Shown: positions 1 to 8,376, counted from the first letter of the stretch. The stretch: DNA of 64,000 nucleotides from Streptomyces marinisediminis (GCF_026262575.1 NZ_JAPKFL010000025.1:1-64000); one strand, 5' to 3'. The notes: generated from the sequence alone by a model not told the origin. Numbers and translations: made by a program.

Positions 1-309
1 CCGCGGTGACCGGACGCTGCGACTGCACCTGCCACACCCGACGCACCGCAGATGACAAGGACCCGGACAGAGGTGCGTGAGCAGGGCAGACGGTCGGCGC
101 ACGGTTCCCGGAAGCGTGAAACAGCCGCCGCAGGGCCACCCTCCGCGCTCGCGCGCGAGGTGGGCGAGGGGGGTGGCGTGCGCGTGGGGCAGGGTGGGCA
201 GCCAGTCGGCAGGGGTGATCGTGCCCCGTGGCAGGTGGGCACGGGCAGCGGGTCGCCTTCGTGCCGGGGCCGGTGCGCCTCCGGCTCACCCGTCGCGCGG
301 CCCCCGCTC
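1..309. other. Gene-free upstream stretch
   Basis: I see no convincing gene here. Open frames exist on both strands, but they have arginine/glycine/proline-rich shadow composition and no ribosome binding site or recognisable domain. A gene cut by the left edge cannot be excluded, although none of the frames entering from position 1 looks coding. Confidence 0.5.
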
Positions 310-357
310 TGGACACGCGCCCCGGCCCTCGGTAGCTTCGGCTGAGCAAGCGCTTAG
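310..357 (+). promoter_or_regulatory. Promoter with overlapping palindromic operator for the acyl-CoA dehydrogenase
   Basis: A -35-like TGGACA at 310-315 and a -10-like TAGCTT at 333-338 are separated by 17 bases. This predicts transcription starting near 345. Exactly there lies the palindrome AAGCGCTT (348-355) inside AGCAAGCGCTTAG (345-357). A symmetric site over the start point is the usual place for a repressor, and TetR- or MarR-type regulators commonly control acyl-CoA dehydrogenase genes. No regulator gene lies next to it in this window. Confidence 0.55.
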
Positions 358-382
358 AAAGCGAGAGTCAGGAGGGCGCTCC

Positions 383-1540
383 ATGCGTCGCACGGTGTTC
401 GACAAGGACCATGAGGCGTTCCGCCGGACGATCCGCGATTTCATCGCCGGCGAGGTGGTGCCGCACTACGAGGAGTGGGAGGCGGCGGGCCGGGTGCCGC
501 GCTCCTTCTACCGCAAGCTCGGCGAGCTCGGCGTCTTCGGCATCGAGGTGCCCGAGGAGTACGGCGGCGCGGGGGAGACGAGCTTCAAGTACACCGCCGT
601 GATCAGCGAGGAGTGCGCCCGGGCGGGCGTCAGCTTCGGCGGCTCCAGCGTGCACACCGCGCTGTGCCTGCCCTACCTGCTGAAGTACGGCAGCCGTGAG
701 CAGCTCCAGCGCTGGATGCCCGCCTTCGTCTCCGGCGAGATGATGACGGCGATCGCGATGACCGAGCCCGGCACCGGCTCGGACCTGGCCGGGATGAAGA
801 CCACCGCCCGGCTCTCCGAGGACGGCACGCACTACGTGCTCAACGGCGCGAAGACGTTCATCACCGGCGGCGTCCAGGCCGACCGCGTGCTGGTGTGCGC
901 CCGCACCGCGCCGCCCACCCCGGAGGACCGGCGTTCGGGCATCTCCATCCTGGTGGTGGACGCGCACAGCCCCGGATACGCGGTGGGCCGCACCCTGGAC
1001 AAGCTGGGGCTGAAGACCTCCGACACCGCGGAGCTGTCCTTCACCGACGTCAAGGTGCCCGTGGCGGACCTGCTCGGCGAGGAGGGCGAGGGCTTCGCCT
1101 ACCTGGCCCACAACTTGCCCCAGGAGCGCCTGGGCATCGCGGTCGGCGCCTACGCGCAGGCGGCGGCCGCCGTCCGCTTCGCCCAGGACTACGTCACCGA
1201 CCGCACCGTCTTCGGCACGTCGGTCGCCTCCTTCCAGAACACCAAGTTCGTCCTGGCCGACTGCAAGGCCGACGTCGACGCCATGCAGGCCGTCGTCGAC
1301 CGGGCGCTGGACGCGCACGAGGCGGGCGAGCTCACCGCCGCCGACGCCGCGTCCGCCAAGCTGTTCACCACCGAGCTGGCCGCCAAGGTCATCGACCGCT
1401 GCCTGCAACTGCACGGCGGCTACGGCTACATGCGCGAGTACCCGATCGCGCGGCTGTACGCCGACACCCGCGTCACCCGCATCTACGGTGGCACCAGCGA
1501 GGTGATGCGCTCCATCGTCGCCAAGTCGATGGGGCTGTAG
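383..1540 (+). CDS. Acyl-CoA dehydrogenase
   Basis: This is a 385-residue FAD flavoprotein of the acyl-CoA dehydrogenase family, which makes the alpha,beta double bond in acyl-CoA and passes electrons to ETF. The family signature MTEPGTGSD starts at residue 126. The C-terminal YGGTSEVM segment carries the likely catalytic glutamate (residue 373), and LHGGYGYM precedes it. Length matches the family. ATG 383 was chosen because AGGAGGG sits about 7 bases upstream; the open frame extends further but has no domain there. The thioesterase gene starts six bases after its stop, so the two are probably one operon acting on the same acyl-CoA. The chain-length or branched-chain specificity cannot be told from sequence. 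Confidence 0.9.
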   Translation: MRRTVFDKDHEAFRRTIRDFIAGEVVPHYEEWEAAGRVPRSFYRKLGELGVFGIEVPEEYGGAGETSFKYTAVISEECARAGVSFGGSSVHTALCLPYLLKYGSREQLQRWMPAFVSGEMMTAIAMTEPGTGSDLAGMKTTARLSEDGTHYVLNGAKTFITGGVQADRVLVCARTAPPTPEDRRSGISILVVDAHSPGYAVGRTLDKLGLKTSDTAELSFTDVKVPVADLLGEEGEGFAYLAHNLPQERLGIAVGAYAQAAAAVRFAQDYVTDRTVFGTSVASFQNTKFVLADCKADVDAMQAVVDRALDAHEAGELTAADAASAKLFTTELAAKVIDRCLQLHGGYGYMREYPIARLYADTRVTRIYGGTSEVMRSIVAKSMGL

Positions 1541-1546
1541 CCGGCC

Positions 1547-2446
1547 GTGAGCGAGTCCCGTACCCCGTTGGCGGAGCTGCTGGACCTGCTGGACCTGGAG
1601 CGCGTCGAGCGAGACGTCTTCCGCGGCGCCAGCCGCTGCGCCGTCGTCCCGCGCGTCTTCGGCGGGCAGGTGGCAGCCCAGGCGCTGGTGGCGGCGGGGC
1701 GGACGGTCCCGGACGACCGCCCCGCCCACTCGCTGCACGCCTACTTCCTGCGCCCCGGCGACCCCGGCGCGCCCATCCTCTACACCGTGGACCGCATCCG
1801 CGACGGGCGCTCCTTCACCACCCGGCGGGTCGTCGCCGTGCAGCACGGGCAGCCGATCTTCCACCTCTCGGCGTCCTTCCAAACGGCGGAGGAGGGGCTG
1901 GAGCACCAGGAGCCCATGCCGTCGGCGCCGGACCCGCGGTCGCTGCCGACCTCCGAGGAGCTGCTGCCGCGCCACGCCCACCTCTTCAGCGACCCGTCCG
2001 TCGCCCGGCGGCTGGCCGAGGCCCGGGCCGCGGTGGACCTGCGCTACGTCAACGAGCCGCCGTACGCGGCCGCCGCCGGCGGGAAGCGGGAGCCGCGCTC
2101 GCAGGTGTGGTTCCGCACCAACGGCACGCTCGACGGCGCGCGGGACCAGCCGCTGCTGCACACCTGCCTGGTCACCTACGTCTCCGACATGACGCTGCTG
2201 GACTCGGTGCTGCTCGCGCACGGGCGCGGCGGGTGGGTCGTGGGGGACGTGGTCGGGGCGAGCCTGGACCACGCCATGTGGTTCCACCGCCCGTTCCGCG
2301 CCGACGAGTGGCTGCTCTACGACCAGCGGAGCCCCACCGCGCAGGGCGGGCGGGGCCTGGGGCACGGCCGCATCTTCACGGCGGACGGGCGGCTGGTCGC
2401 CTCCGTCATCCAGGAGGGCGCCGTGCGCGTGCCGCGCTCGCGCTGA
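1547..2446 (+). CDS. tesB: TesB-type acyl-CoA thioesterase II
   Basis: The 299-residue protein has the two tandem hot-dog domains of acyl-CoA thioesterase II. The N-terminal half contains the FGGQVAAQAL segment and the LHAYFLRPGD strand; the C-terminal half contains LLDSVLLAHGR and SLDHAMWFHRPFRADEW, where family members place the catalytic aspartate. It hydrolyses acyl-CoA to free acid and CoA. GTG 1547 is the only start compatible with the dehydrogenase stop at 1540. Pairing with the dehydrogenase suggests release or overflow control of a beta-oxidation intermediate. The symbol is a family name, not proof of orthology to E. coli tesB. Confidence 0.85.
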   Translation: MSESRTPLAELLDLLDLERVERDVFRGASRCAVVPRVFGGQVAAQALVAAGRTVPDDRPAHSLHAYFLRPGDPGAPILYTVDRIRDGRSFTTRRVVAVQHGQPIFHLSASFQTAEEGLEHQEPMPSAPDPRSLPTSEELLPRHAHLFSDPSVARRLAEARAAVDLRYVNEPPYAAAAGGKREPRSQVWFRTNGTLDGARDQPLLHTCLVTYVSDMTLLDSVLLAHGRGGWVVGDVVGASLDHAMWFHRPFRADEWLLYDQRSPTAQGGRGLGHGRIFTADGRLVASVIQEGAVRVPRSR

Positions 2447-2503
2447 CGGGGACGGGCCGGGTGCGGAAACACCGGTGAGGGCCGCGCCGGTCCGGGCCGG
2501 GGC

Positions 2504-3334
2504 TCAGGTGGCGAGGCCGGCGGTGGCCAGCAGGTAGGCCGTCATCGGCTCGTAGAAGCGCGGGTTGACCACGTGGTCGTCCAGCGGCACGGTCACCGCC
2601 AGGGTGCCCTCGGCCTCGGCGACGAAGAGCGCCGGGTCGTTGGAGTCCGCGAAGCCGACCGTGTCCAGGCCGCGCTGCCCGGCGCACCCGGCCCAGCCGT
2701 GGTCGGCGAACACCAGGTCCGGCAGCGGCTCGCCGTGCCGGGGCAGGGCGTCCAGGATCGCCCGCATCGGCTCGGGGGAGTGGGTGTGCCACAGCGTCGC
2801 GCCGCGCTCGTGCATCGCGACGTCGGCGAGCTGGACGACGACGCCCTCGTCGGCCACCAGGCCCAGCGGGACGCGCACGATGTGGCACCCCGCCGCCCGC
2901 AGCGCGGCGGCCACCGCCCGGTGCACGTCCAGCAGGCCGCCGGGGTGACCGGTGGCCAGCAGCACCCGCTCGCCGGTGTCCGCCGCCTTGCGCAGCCGCA
3001 CGGCGGCCCGCTCCAGGGCGTCGATCGTCAGGTCCGGGTCGATGGTGTCCTGGCCCGTGCGGTGCCCCGGGTCGTCCACCACGCCGGCGCGTTCGGCCAT
3101 CACCGCGAGCACGTCCTGCTCGTCGGTCCACCGGTCGCCCAGCTCCAGGCCGAACCAGTAGTACCGGTCCCCGTTGGCCAGCGACCGGTAGTGCGCCAGG
3201 TTGTTCTCGCGCGGAGTCGCCACGTCACCGGCGATCCGGGTGTGCCGCAGGTGTTCGACCAGCTCGGCGCGCGTGGGGACGGCGGCGGGCCGCGGTGCCG
3301 GGGGGAAGGGCGGAGGCTCCATGGGTGCGGGCAT
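2504..3334 (-). CDS. Phosphatase-family protein
   Basis: This 276-residue cytoplasmic protein resembles an actinobacterial family annotated simply as phosphatase. Visible conserved features are TGHPGG around residue 130, the LPDLVFADHGWAG segment near residue 205, and many histidines and aspartates that could bind metal (WHTHSPEPM, DHGW, DDHVVNPRFY). The start at 3334 (MPAPMEPP) was preferred because the upstream frame runs into the neighbouring promoter region; a second ATG lies at 3322. It is divergent from agmatinase with about 115 bases between them, so the two may share control. The substrate is not known to me. Confidence 0.6.
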   Translation of the reverse strand: MPAPMEPPPFPPAPRPAAVPTRAELVEHLRHTRIAGDVATPRENNLAHYRSLANGDRYYWFGLELGDRWTDEQDVLAVMAERAGVVDDPGHRTGQDTIDPDLTIDALERAAVRLRKAADTGERVLLATGHPGGLLDVHRAVAAALRAAGCHIVRVPLGLVADEGVVVQLADVAMHERGATLWHTHSPEPMRAILDALPRHGEPLPDLVFADHGWAGCAGQRGLDTVGFADSNDPALFVAEAEGTLAVTVPLDDHVVNPRFYEPMTAYLLATAGLAT

Positions 3335-3365
3335 GCCGCCATTGTCGCGCGTGTGGTCGACTCCC

Positions 3366-3442
3366 TGGACCAAGTGTCCAAAAGACGGCACCCACCCGCT
3401 CAGAAACGTCCATGTCACGGTCGGCCCGCGGCCACCTAGCCT
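3366..3442. promoter_or_regulatory. Divergent control region with inverted repeat and a leaderless -10 for agmatinase
   Basis: An inverted repeat TGGAC-CAAGT-GTCCA occupies 3366-3380 between the divergent phosphatase and agmatinase genes. On the plus strand a -10-like TAGCCT (3437-3442) stands exactly 7 bases before the agmatinase ATG, with no Shine-Dalgarno sequence between. This is the usual layout of a leaderless actinobacterial transcript. Confidence 0.45.
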
Positions 3443-3449
3443 CCGGCGT

Positions 3450-4436
3450 ATGAGTGAGACGAGCCCCCACCCCACCGCCCGTCCCGTCGGTCCCGTCGAC
3501 TCCTCCCGGGTACCCCGGTACGCGGGACCGGCCACCTTCGCCCGCCTGCCGCGTCTGGACCAGGTCGAGGCCGCCGACGTCGCGGTCGTCGGCGTGCCCT
3601 TCGACTCCGGCGTCTCCTACCGGCCCGGCGCCCGGTTCGGCGGCAACGCCATCCGCGAGGCCTCCCGGCTGCTGCGTCCCTACAACCCGGCGCAGGACGC
3701 CTCGCCGTTCGCGCTCGCGCAGGTCGCCGACGCCGGCGACATCGCGGTGAACCCGTTCGACATCGACGAGGCCGTGGAGACCGTGCAGGCCGCGGCCGAC
3801 GAGATCCTGGACACCGGCGCCCGCATGATGACGCTCGGCGGCGACCACACCATCGCGCTGCCGCTGCTGCGCTCGGTCGCCCGCAAGCACGGCCCCGTCG
3901 CCCTGCTCCACTTCGACGCGCACCTGGACACCTGGGACACCTACTTCGGCGCCGAGTACACCCACGGCACGCCGTTCCGCCGCGCGGTGGAGGAGGGCAT
4001 CCTCGACACCTCGGCGCTGTCCCACGTCGGCACCCGCGGTCCGCTCTACGGCAAGAAGGACCTCGACGACGACGAGAAGATGGGCTTCGGCATCGTCACC
4101 TCGGCCGACGTCATGCGGCGCGGCGTCGACGAGGTCACCGACCAGCTCCGGCAGCGCATCGGCGACCGTCCGCTGTACGTCTCCATCGACATCGACGTGC
4201 TCGACCCCGCGCACGCGCCCGGCACCGGCACGCCCGAGGCCGGGGGCCTCACCTCCCGCGAGCTGCTGGAGATCCTGCGCGGCCTGTCCGGCTGCCACCT
4301 GGTCTCCGCCGACCTGGTGGAAGTCGCGCCGGCCTACGACCACGCGGAGATCACCTCCGTGGCCGCGTCCCACACGGCGTACGAGCTGACGACGATCATG
4401 TCCCGCCAGATCGCGGACTCCGCACCGGCCCGGTGA
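3450..4436 (+). CDS. speB: Agmatinase / guanidinobutyrase-type ureohydrolase
   Basis: The 328-residue protein belongs to the arginase/agmatinase (ureohydrolase) family, which removes urea from agmatine or a related guanidino compound. All binuclear manganese motifs are present: GGDHT (His133), HFDAHLD (Asp156, His158, Asp160) and SIDIDVLDPAHAPGTG. GGLTSREL and the glutamate in LVEVAPAYDHAEIT complete the active site. The first 45 residues are variable. The start is supported by a -10 element placed for leaderless transcription. Glutamate dehydrogenase downstream makes a nitrogen-catabolism theme plausible, but over 1 kb separates them. Guanidinobutyrate is an equally possible substrate. Confidence 0.88.
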   Translation: MSETSPHPTARPVGPVDSSRVPRYAGPATFARLPRLDQVEAADVAVVGVPFDSGVSYRPGARFGGNAIREASRLLRPYNPAQDASPFALAQVADAGDIAVNPFDIDEAVETVQAAADEILDTGARMMTLGGDHTIALPLLRSVARKHGPVALLHFDAHLDTWDTYFGAEYTHGTPFRRAVEEGILDTSALSHVGTRGPLYGKKDLDDDEKMGFGIVTSADVMRRGVDEVTDQLRQRIGDRPLYVSIDIDVLDPAHAPGTGTPEAGGLTSRELLEILRGLSGCHLVSADLVEVAPAYDHAEITSVAASHTAYELTTIMSRQIADSAPAR

Positions 4437-4443
4437 GCCGGCC

Positions 4444-4483
4444 CCGCCGGGCGGGCCGCCCCCGCACGGGGCCCGCCCGGCGG
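4444..4483 (+). terminator. Strong hairpin after agmatinase
   Basis: A 14-base arm at 4444-4457 (CCGCCGGGCGGGCC) is perfectly complementary to 4470-4483, with a 12-base loop, just after the speB stop. No U-run follows, as is common for actinobacterial terminators. Confidence 0.6.
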
Positions 4484-4490
4484 TCGTACC

Positions 4491-4974
4491 CGGGCGCGCC
4501 GCCCGGCGGACGCCCCGGCCCGCCGCCGGGGGCGTCGGGCGCGGTGCGCCGGGCGCGGGGGTGTGCGGTTTCGGGCTCGCCGGGGTGGCTGGCCCAGTGT
4601 GGTGCGGCGGCTGTGGCGGGGTGTGGGATGCCGTGGGTGGGCGTGGGGGCGGTCGGTCCGGCCTGGTCGTGCCGCGGCTTGCCCTGCCGACGGGGGCGTC
4701 GGGTGCGTGTGCGGGGCGGGCGGCCGGTGGGTGTCGCCCACGGTGCTCGCCGGGGGCGGCTGGCGTGCGCGCCGGAGTGCCGGGGCGCGGGTGCCGCTGC
4801 GAGGGCGTGCGGTGGGGCGGCGGGGCCCGTCGCGCCACCGGGGGTCGTCCGGGGCGCCGGGTGGATGCGCGGTGTGGGGTCTGTGCGACCCCCGCGTGGG
4901 GCCTGTGGAGGCCGTCGGGGGTCCGTTGAGGGGCGTCCGGGGTCCGTCGGGGGTCCGTCGGTAGCGTGGGGGGA
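4491..4974. other. G-rich gene-free stretch
   Basis: About 480 bases are strongly G-rich on the plus strand (many GGGG and GTGG runs). Open frames on both strands are low-complexity (Gly/Arg/Val on plus, Pro/Arg/Thr on minus), lack ribosome binding sites and match no family I know. I treat the stretch as non-coding. Confidence 0.5.
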
Positions 4975-4980
4975 AAGAGG

Positions 4981-5018
4981 AACGGCCCCGGAGAGTCAGG
5001 CCTCTCTCCAGGGCCGTT
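4981..5018 (-). terminator. Two-part hairpin, probable terminator of a short minus-strand transcript
   Basis: AACGGCCC (4981-4988) pairs with GGGCCGTT (5011-5018), and GGAGAG (4990-4995) pairs with CTCTCC (5004-5009). One C/A mismatch separates the helices. Read on the minus strand, the hairpin is followed by CCTCTTTCCCC, a pyrimidine tail with Ts. The relatively AT-rich block at 5090-5230 upstream of it on that strand could hold a promoter for a transcript of about 200 nt. No convincing peptide is encoded. Confidence 0.45.
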
Positions 5019-5210
5019 CGCGCGGGGCGTCGCGCTGGTGGCACAAGCGAGCCAGCACCCCCCACAGGGCCAGCACCGCCGCCTAGCGTCTTCCGACACC
5101 CCGTCCCGCGGGATTGCGTTGGTGAGTCTGTCGATAATCTCCATGGTTTGCACATCGACCGAACAGAATCAGTAACGTTGCGTGTTAAATGAGTGGCAGG
5201 AAGTAATACA

Positions 5211-5226
5211 GCTACGCTTCAGTAAC
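5211..5226. promoter_or_regulatory. Imperfect palindrome in the AT-richer block upstream of gdhA
   Basis: GCTAC-GCTTCA-GTAAC is an inverted repeat (4 of 5 arm positions match) in the least GC-rich part of the gene-free region. It lies about 260 bases before gdhA. It has the size and symmetry of a TetR/GntR-type operator; its regulator is unknown. Confidence 0.35.
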
Positions 5227-5267
5227 CTGCGGGTTGCACGCGTCCCACCAGGGGCGTTGCGACGGAT

Positions 5268-5286
5268 GTTGGGCACGTTGCCCAAC
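5268..5286. promoter_or_regulatory. Perfect 19-bp palindrome upstream of gdhA
   Basis: GTTGGGCA (5268-5275) and TGCCCAAC (5279-5286) are perfect inverted arms around CGT. The site is about 200 bases upstream of gdhA, beside lower-GC promoter-like DNA. It is a good operator candidate for either gdhA or a divergent minus-strand transcript. Confidence 0.45.
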
Positions 5287-5487
5287 GGGGCGTGTCAACG
5301 GGGTCTTCCGAGCCGTCCAGAACACGGCCGAAAACCGTCGCTTACAGAGCCGAAACAACGGCTTCGCAGTGCACCGTGCACACCCCTGCGGCGGCCCGGC
5401 CGCTGTGGGGTGCGCGACACTTGCGTACCCGCGGGCGCCCGGCCCCCTACGGTCGGCGCAAGAACAGGCAGGGAGAGGAACCACGTG

Positions 5488-6822
5488 ATGCGTGACGAGC
5501 CGCTGTACGACGCGATCCTGCGGCGCAACCCCGGCGAACCCGAGTTCCATCAGGCCGTCAAGGAGGTTCTGGACACGCTCGGCCCGGTCCTGGCGGCCCG
5601 CCCGGAGCTGGCCGAGGCCCGGATCGTGGAGCGGATCTGCGAGCCCGAGCGCCAGGTGATCTTCCGGGTGCCCTGGCAGGACGACGCCGGGCGGGTGCGG
5701 GTCAACCGCGGCTTCCGGATCGAGTACAACAGCGCGCTGGGCCCCTACAAGGGCGGGCTGCGCTTCCACCCGTCCGTCAACCTCGGGATCGTGAAGTTCC
5801 TGGGGTTCGAGCAGATCTTCAAGAACGCCCTGACCGGCCTGGGCATAGGCGGTGGCAAGGGCGGCAGCGACTTCGACCCGCACGGGCGCTCGGACGCCGA
5901 GGTGATGCGCTTCTGCCAGTCGTTCATGACCGAGCTCCACCGCCACCTCGGCGAGCACACCGACGTGCCCGCGGGGGACATCGGCGTCGGCGAGCGGGAG
6001 ATCGGCTACCTGTTCGGCCAGTACCGGCGCATCACCAACCGGTGGGAGGCCGGGGTGCTCACCGGCAAGGGGCCCGAGTGGGGCGGCTCGCAGGCCCGCA
6101 AGGAGGCCACCGGCTACGGCACCGTGCTGTTCGCCGCGGAGATGCTGGGGGTGCGCGGCGAGGACCTGGACGGGCAGCAGGTCACCGTCTCCGGCTCCGG
6201 CAACGTCGCCATCTACGCGGCCGAGAAGGCCCAGGCCCTCGGGGCGCACGTGCTCACCTGCTCCGACTCCGGCGGCTACGTGGTGGACGAGAAGGGCCTC
6301 GACGTGGCGCTGCTGCGGCAGGTCAAGGAGGTCGAGCGCGGCCGGGTCGCGGACTACGCGGAGCGGCGCGGCTCCTCGGCCCGCTACGTCGCCGACGGGA
6401 ACGTCTGGGACGTGCCCGCCGACGTGGCCCTGCCCTGCGCGACGCAGAACGAGCTGGACGAGGACGCCGCCCGGCTCCTGGTGCGCAACGGGGTGAAGGC
6501 CGTCTCCGAGGGCGCCAACATGCCCACGACGCCGGAGGGCGTGCGGGTGTTCACCGAGGCGGGGGTGGCCTTCGGCCCCGGCAAGGCGGCGAACGCGGGC
6601 GGGGTGGCCACCAGCGCGCTGGAGATGAGCCAGAACGCCGGGCGCGCGCGGTGGTCGCACGAGCGGGTCGAGGAGCGCCTTACGGCCATCATGCGGGACA
6701 TCCACGCCACCTGCCACGAGACCGCCGAGCGGTACGGCGCGCCGGGCGACTACGTGCTCGGGGCGAACGTCGCGGGCTTCGAGCGCGTGGCCGACGCGAT
6801 GCTGGCCCAGGGCCTGATCTGA
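5488..6822 (+). CDS. gdhA: NADP-type glutamate dehydrogenase
   Basis: The 444-residue length and sequence match hexameric NADP-specific glutamate dehydrogenase (2-oxoglutarate + NH4+ + NADPH to glutamate). The N-terminal catalytic half has GPYKGGLRFHPSV, with a substrate-binding lysine, and IGGGKGGSDFDPHGRSD. PAGDIGVG is present, and the Rossmann half has VSGSGNVAIYAAEKA. ATG 5488 follows GGGAGAGG; a GTG three bases upstream is also possible. The gene stands alone, convergent with the XRE-type regulator gene, and GC-rich inverted repeats fill the 194 bases between them. It provides ammonium assimilation at high nitrogen. Confidence 0.93.
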   Translation: MRDEPLYDAILRRNPGEPEFHQAVKEVLDTLGPVLAARPELAEARIVERICEPERQVIFRVPWQDDAGRVRVNRGFRIEYNSALGPYKGGLRFHPSVNLGIVKFLGFEQIFKNALTGLGIGGGKGGSDFDPHGRSDAEVMRFCQSFMTELHRHLGEHTDVPAGDIGVGEREIGYLFGQYRRITNRWEAGVLTGKGPEWGGSQARKEATGYGTVLFAAEMLGVRGEDLDGQQVTVSGSGNVAIYAAEKAQALGAHVLTCSDSGGYVVDEKGLDVALLRQVKEVERGRVADYAERRGSSARYVADGNVWDVPADVALPCATQNELDEDAARLLVRNGVKAVSEGANMPTTPEGVRVFTEAGVAFGPGKAANAGGVATSALEMSQNAGRARWSHERVEERLTAIMRDIHATCHETAERYGAPGDYVLGANVAGFERVADAMLAQGLI

Positions 6823-7016
6823 CGCCCGCCGACGGCGCCCCGGTCCGGCCGCCCCGCGCCGAGTCGCGCGACGGCGGCCCCGGGCCGGTGCCGGCCGGGC
6901 CGTACGGGCCCGGGCCGGTGGAAGGGCGCCGGAGCACGCCGCGCGGGGCGGAGCGCGGCGTGGGGCCGCCCGGGGGTGGGGCGGTGAGCCGCCCGGAAGT
7001 GGCCGGGCGGGAGGGG

Positions 7017-7919
7017 CTACGGCTCGGCGTGGAGCCGCCGCAGGAAGGCGACGGAGTCGGCGTGCGTCTCGGCGGCGGCGCACAGGCGGTCCATCACCAC
7101 CATGTACGTCTCCACCTCGGGCCGCTTGTCCAGGTAGAGCGCGGAGGTGAGCTGCTCGAGGTAGACGATGTCGGGCAGGTCGGACTCGTGGAACCGCAGC
7201 AGGGTGACCGGGCCGCCGGCCGCCGCGAGGCCGCCGATGCGGAAGGGGGCCACCTGGAGGGTGACGTTGGGGCGGTCGGCGATGTCCAGCAGGTGGGCGA
7301 TCTGCGCGCGCATCACCTCGGGGCCGCCCAGCGGCCGGCGCAGGGCCGCCTCGTCGATGACGGCCCACAGCCGCGGCCCGTGCGGGCGGGTCAGCAGCTC
7401 CTGGCGGCGCATGCGCAGCCGCACCCGCCGCTCGATCTCGTCCTGGGAGGCGCGGGCGTGCCCGAGCTTGGTGACGGCCCGCGCGTAGTCGGCCGTCTGG
7501 AGCAGCCCGGGGACGAACTGCACCTCGTAGGTGCGGATGACGGACGCCGCCTCCTCCAGTCCGAGCAGCGTCTCGAACCAGGTCGGCAGCACGTCGCTGT
7601 ACTGGTGCCACCAGCCGGGGTTGTTGGCGTGCTGGGCGAGGGTGAGGAACTCCTCGCGCTGGAGGGGGTCGTGCACCCCGTAGAGGGTGAGCAGGTCGGC
7701 GACGTCCCGCTCCTTGTAGCCCACGCGCCCCAGCTCCAGGCGGCTGATCTTGGCGTGGGAGCCGCGGATGGCGTCGCCCGCCGCCTCGCGGGTGATGCCG
7801 CTGGCCTCGCGCAGCCGTCGCAGGTGGGTGCCCAGGACGATGCGCAGCACCGTGGGACCGCCGCGGGGCTGGGCGAGGAGGCGCCGAACCGGTGAGTCGT
7901 GCTCGGGCTGGGCTGACAT
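7017..7919 (-). CDS. XRE-family regulator with DUF5753 domain (WhiJ-like)
   Basis: The 300-residue protein has an N-terminal helix-turn-helix (about residues 27-80, including LRRLREASGITREAAGDAI and KISRLELGRVGYKERDVADLL). The DUF5753 effector-like domain that follows begins near YEVQFVPGLLQTADYARAV. Streptomycetes carry many such paralogues, typically beside a small DUF397 protein and an anti-sigma-like ATPase, as here. The DUF397 gene is immediately upstream on the same strand. Family members such as WhiJ repress developmental genes until the DUF397 partner binds. Two palindromes sit in its promoter region. Confidence 0.85.
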   Translation of the reverse strand: MSAQPEHDSPVRRLLAQPRGGPTVLRIVLGTHLRRLREASGITREAAGDAIRGSHAKISRLELGRVGYKERDVADLLTLYGVHDPLQREEFLTLAQHANNPGWWHQYSDVLPTWFETLLGLEEAASVIRTYEVQFVPGLLQTADYARAVTKLGHARASQDEIERRVRLRMRRQELLTRPHGPRLWAVIDEAALRRPLGGPEVMRAQIAHLLDIADRPNVTLQVAPFRIGGLAAAGGPVTLLRFHESDLPDIVYLEQLTSALYLDKRPEVETYMVVMDRLCAAAETHADSVAFLRRLHAEP

Positions 7920-7984
7920 CGGGGCCTGCTCCTGGGGCTCGGACGGTGGGCGGACCGGGCGCGCTTCGGGTGTCCTATGCGGCC

Positions 7985-8029
7985 CGCATATGCGCTCGGT
8001 AAGGGACAGCGGCTCAGTGTCCCATTACC
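7985..8029. promoter_or_regulatory. Two palindromes in the promoter region of the XRE-type regulator
   Basis: CGCATATGCG at 7985-7994 is a perfect 10-bp palindrome. GGTAAGGGACA (7998-8008) and TGTCCCATTACC (8018-8029) form a longer inverted repeat with one extra T in the right arm. Both lie 65-110 bases upstream of the regulator start, suiting autoregulation. Confidence 0.4.
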
Positions 8030-8058
8030 GGGCGTCGGCTGTACAGGTGATCGGAGCG

Positions 8059-8376
8059 TCACGCTCCGGTCAGCAGGTCGTCGAAGTCGCCGTCCTTGGC
8101 GCCCTGGATGAACGCCGCGATCTCGGCGTCGGTGTAGATCAGGGCCGGTCCGGCGGGGAAGCGCGAGTTGCGCACCGCGACGTCGCCCCCGGGCAGCTCG
8201 GCGAGTTCGACGCAGTTGCCGCTGGGGTTGCTGCGGCGGCTCTTGCGCCACCGCGCACCGCTCAGCGCGGTGGCCGGAACGCCGTTCCCGTAGCCGCCGC
8301 CCGGGCCGTCGTAGGGGGTGAACCGGCCACCGTCCGGAGAGGGTGTCGCAGCCACCGAGCCTGCCTTACCTGCCAT
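8059..8376 (-). CDS. DUF397 small protein (partner of the WhiJ-like regulator)
   Basis: The 105-residue protein ends in the DUF397 core: ARWRKSRRSNPSGNCVELA, then DVAVRNSR and a C-terminal ALIYTDAEIAAFI segment. DUF397 proteins work with XRE/DUF5753 regulators in streptomycetes. ATG 8376 was chosen because GAAGAGG precedes it at good spacing. The first 35 residues are Gly/Pro-rich and variable. The regulator follows 139 bases downstream on the same strand; the ATPase gene is divergent on the other side. Confidence 0.82.
   Translation of the reverse strand: MAGKAGSVAATPSPDGGRFTPYDGPGGGYGNGVPATALSGARWRKSRRSNPSGNCVELAELPGGDVAVRNSRFPAGPALIYTDAEIAAFIQGAKDGDFDDLLTGA

Noticed and set aside
1..309. 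Small plus-strand reading frame running into the acyl-CoA dehydrogenase
   Set aside because: Arg/Gly-rich shadow sequence without a ribosome binding site; the promoter and ribosome binding site support ATG 383 instead.
4433..5155. Several plus- and minus-strand frames in the gene-free region, including one starting MQTMEIIDRLTNAI on the minus strand
   Set aside because: Composition turns to Pro/Arg/Thr runs, the frame passes through a terminator-like hairpin, and no homologue comes to mind. The minus-strand signal is better kept as a possible RNA.
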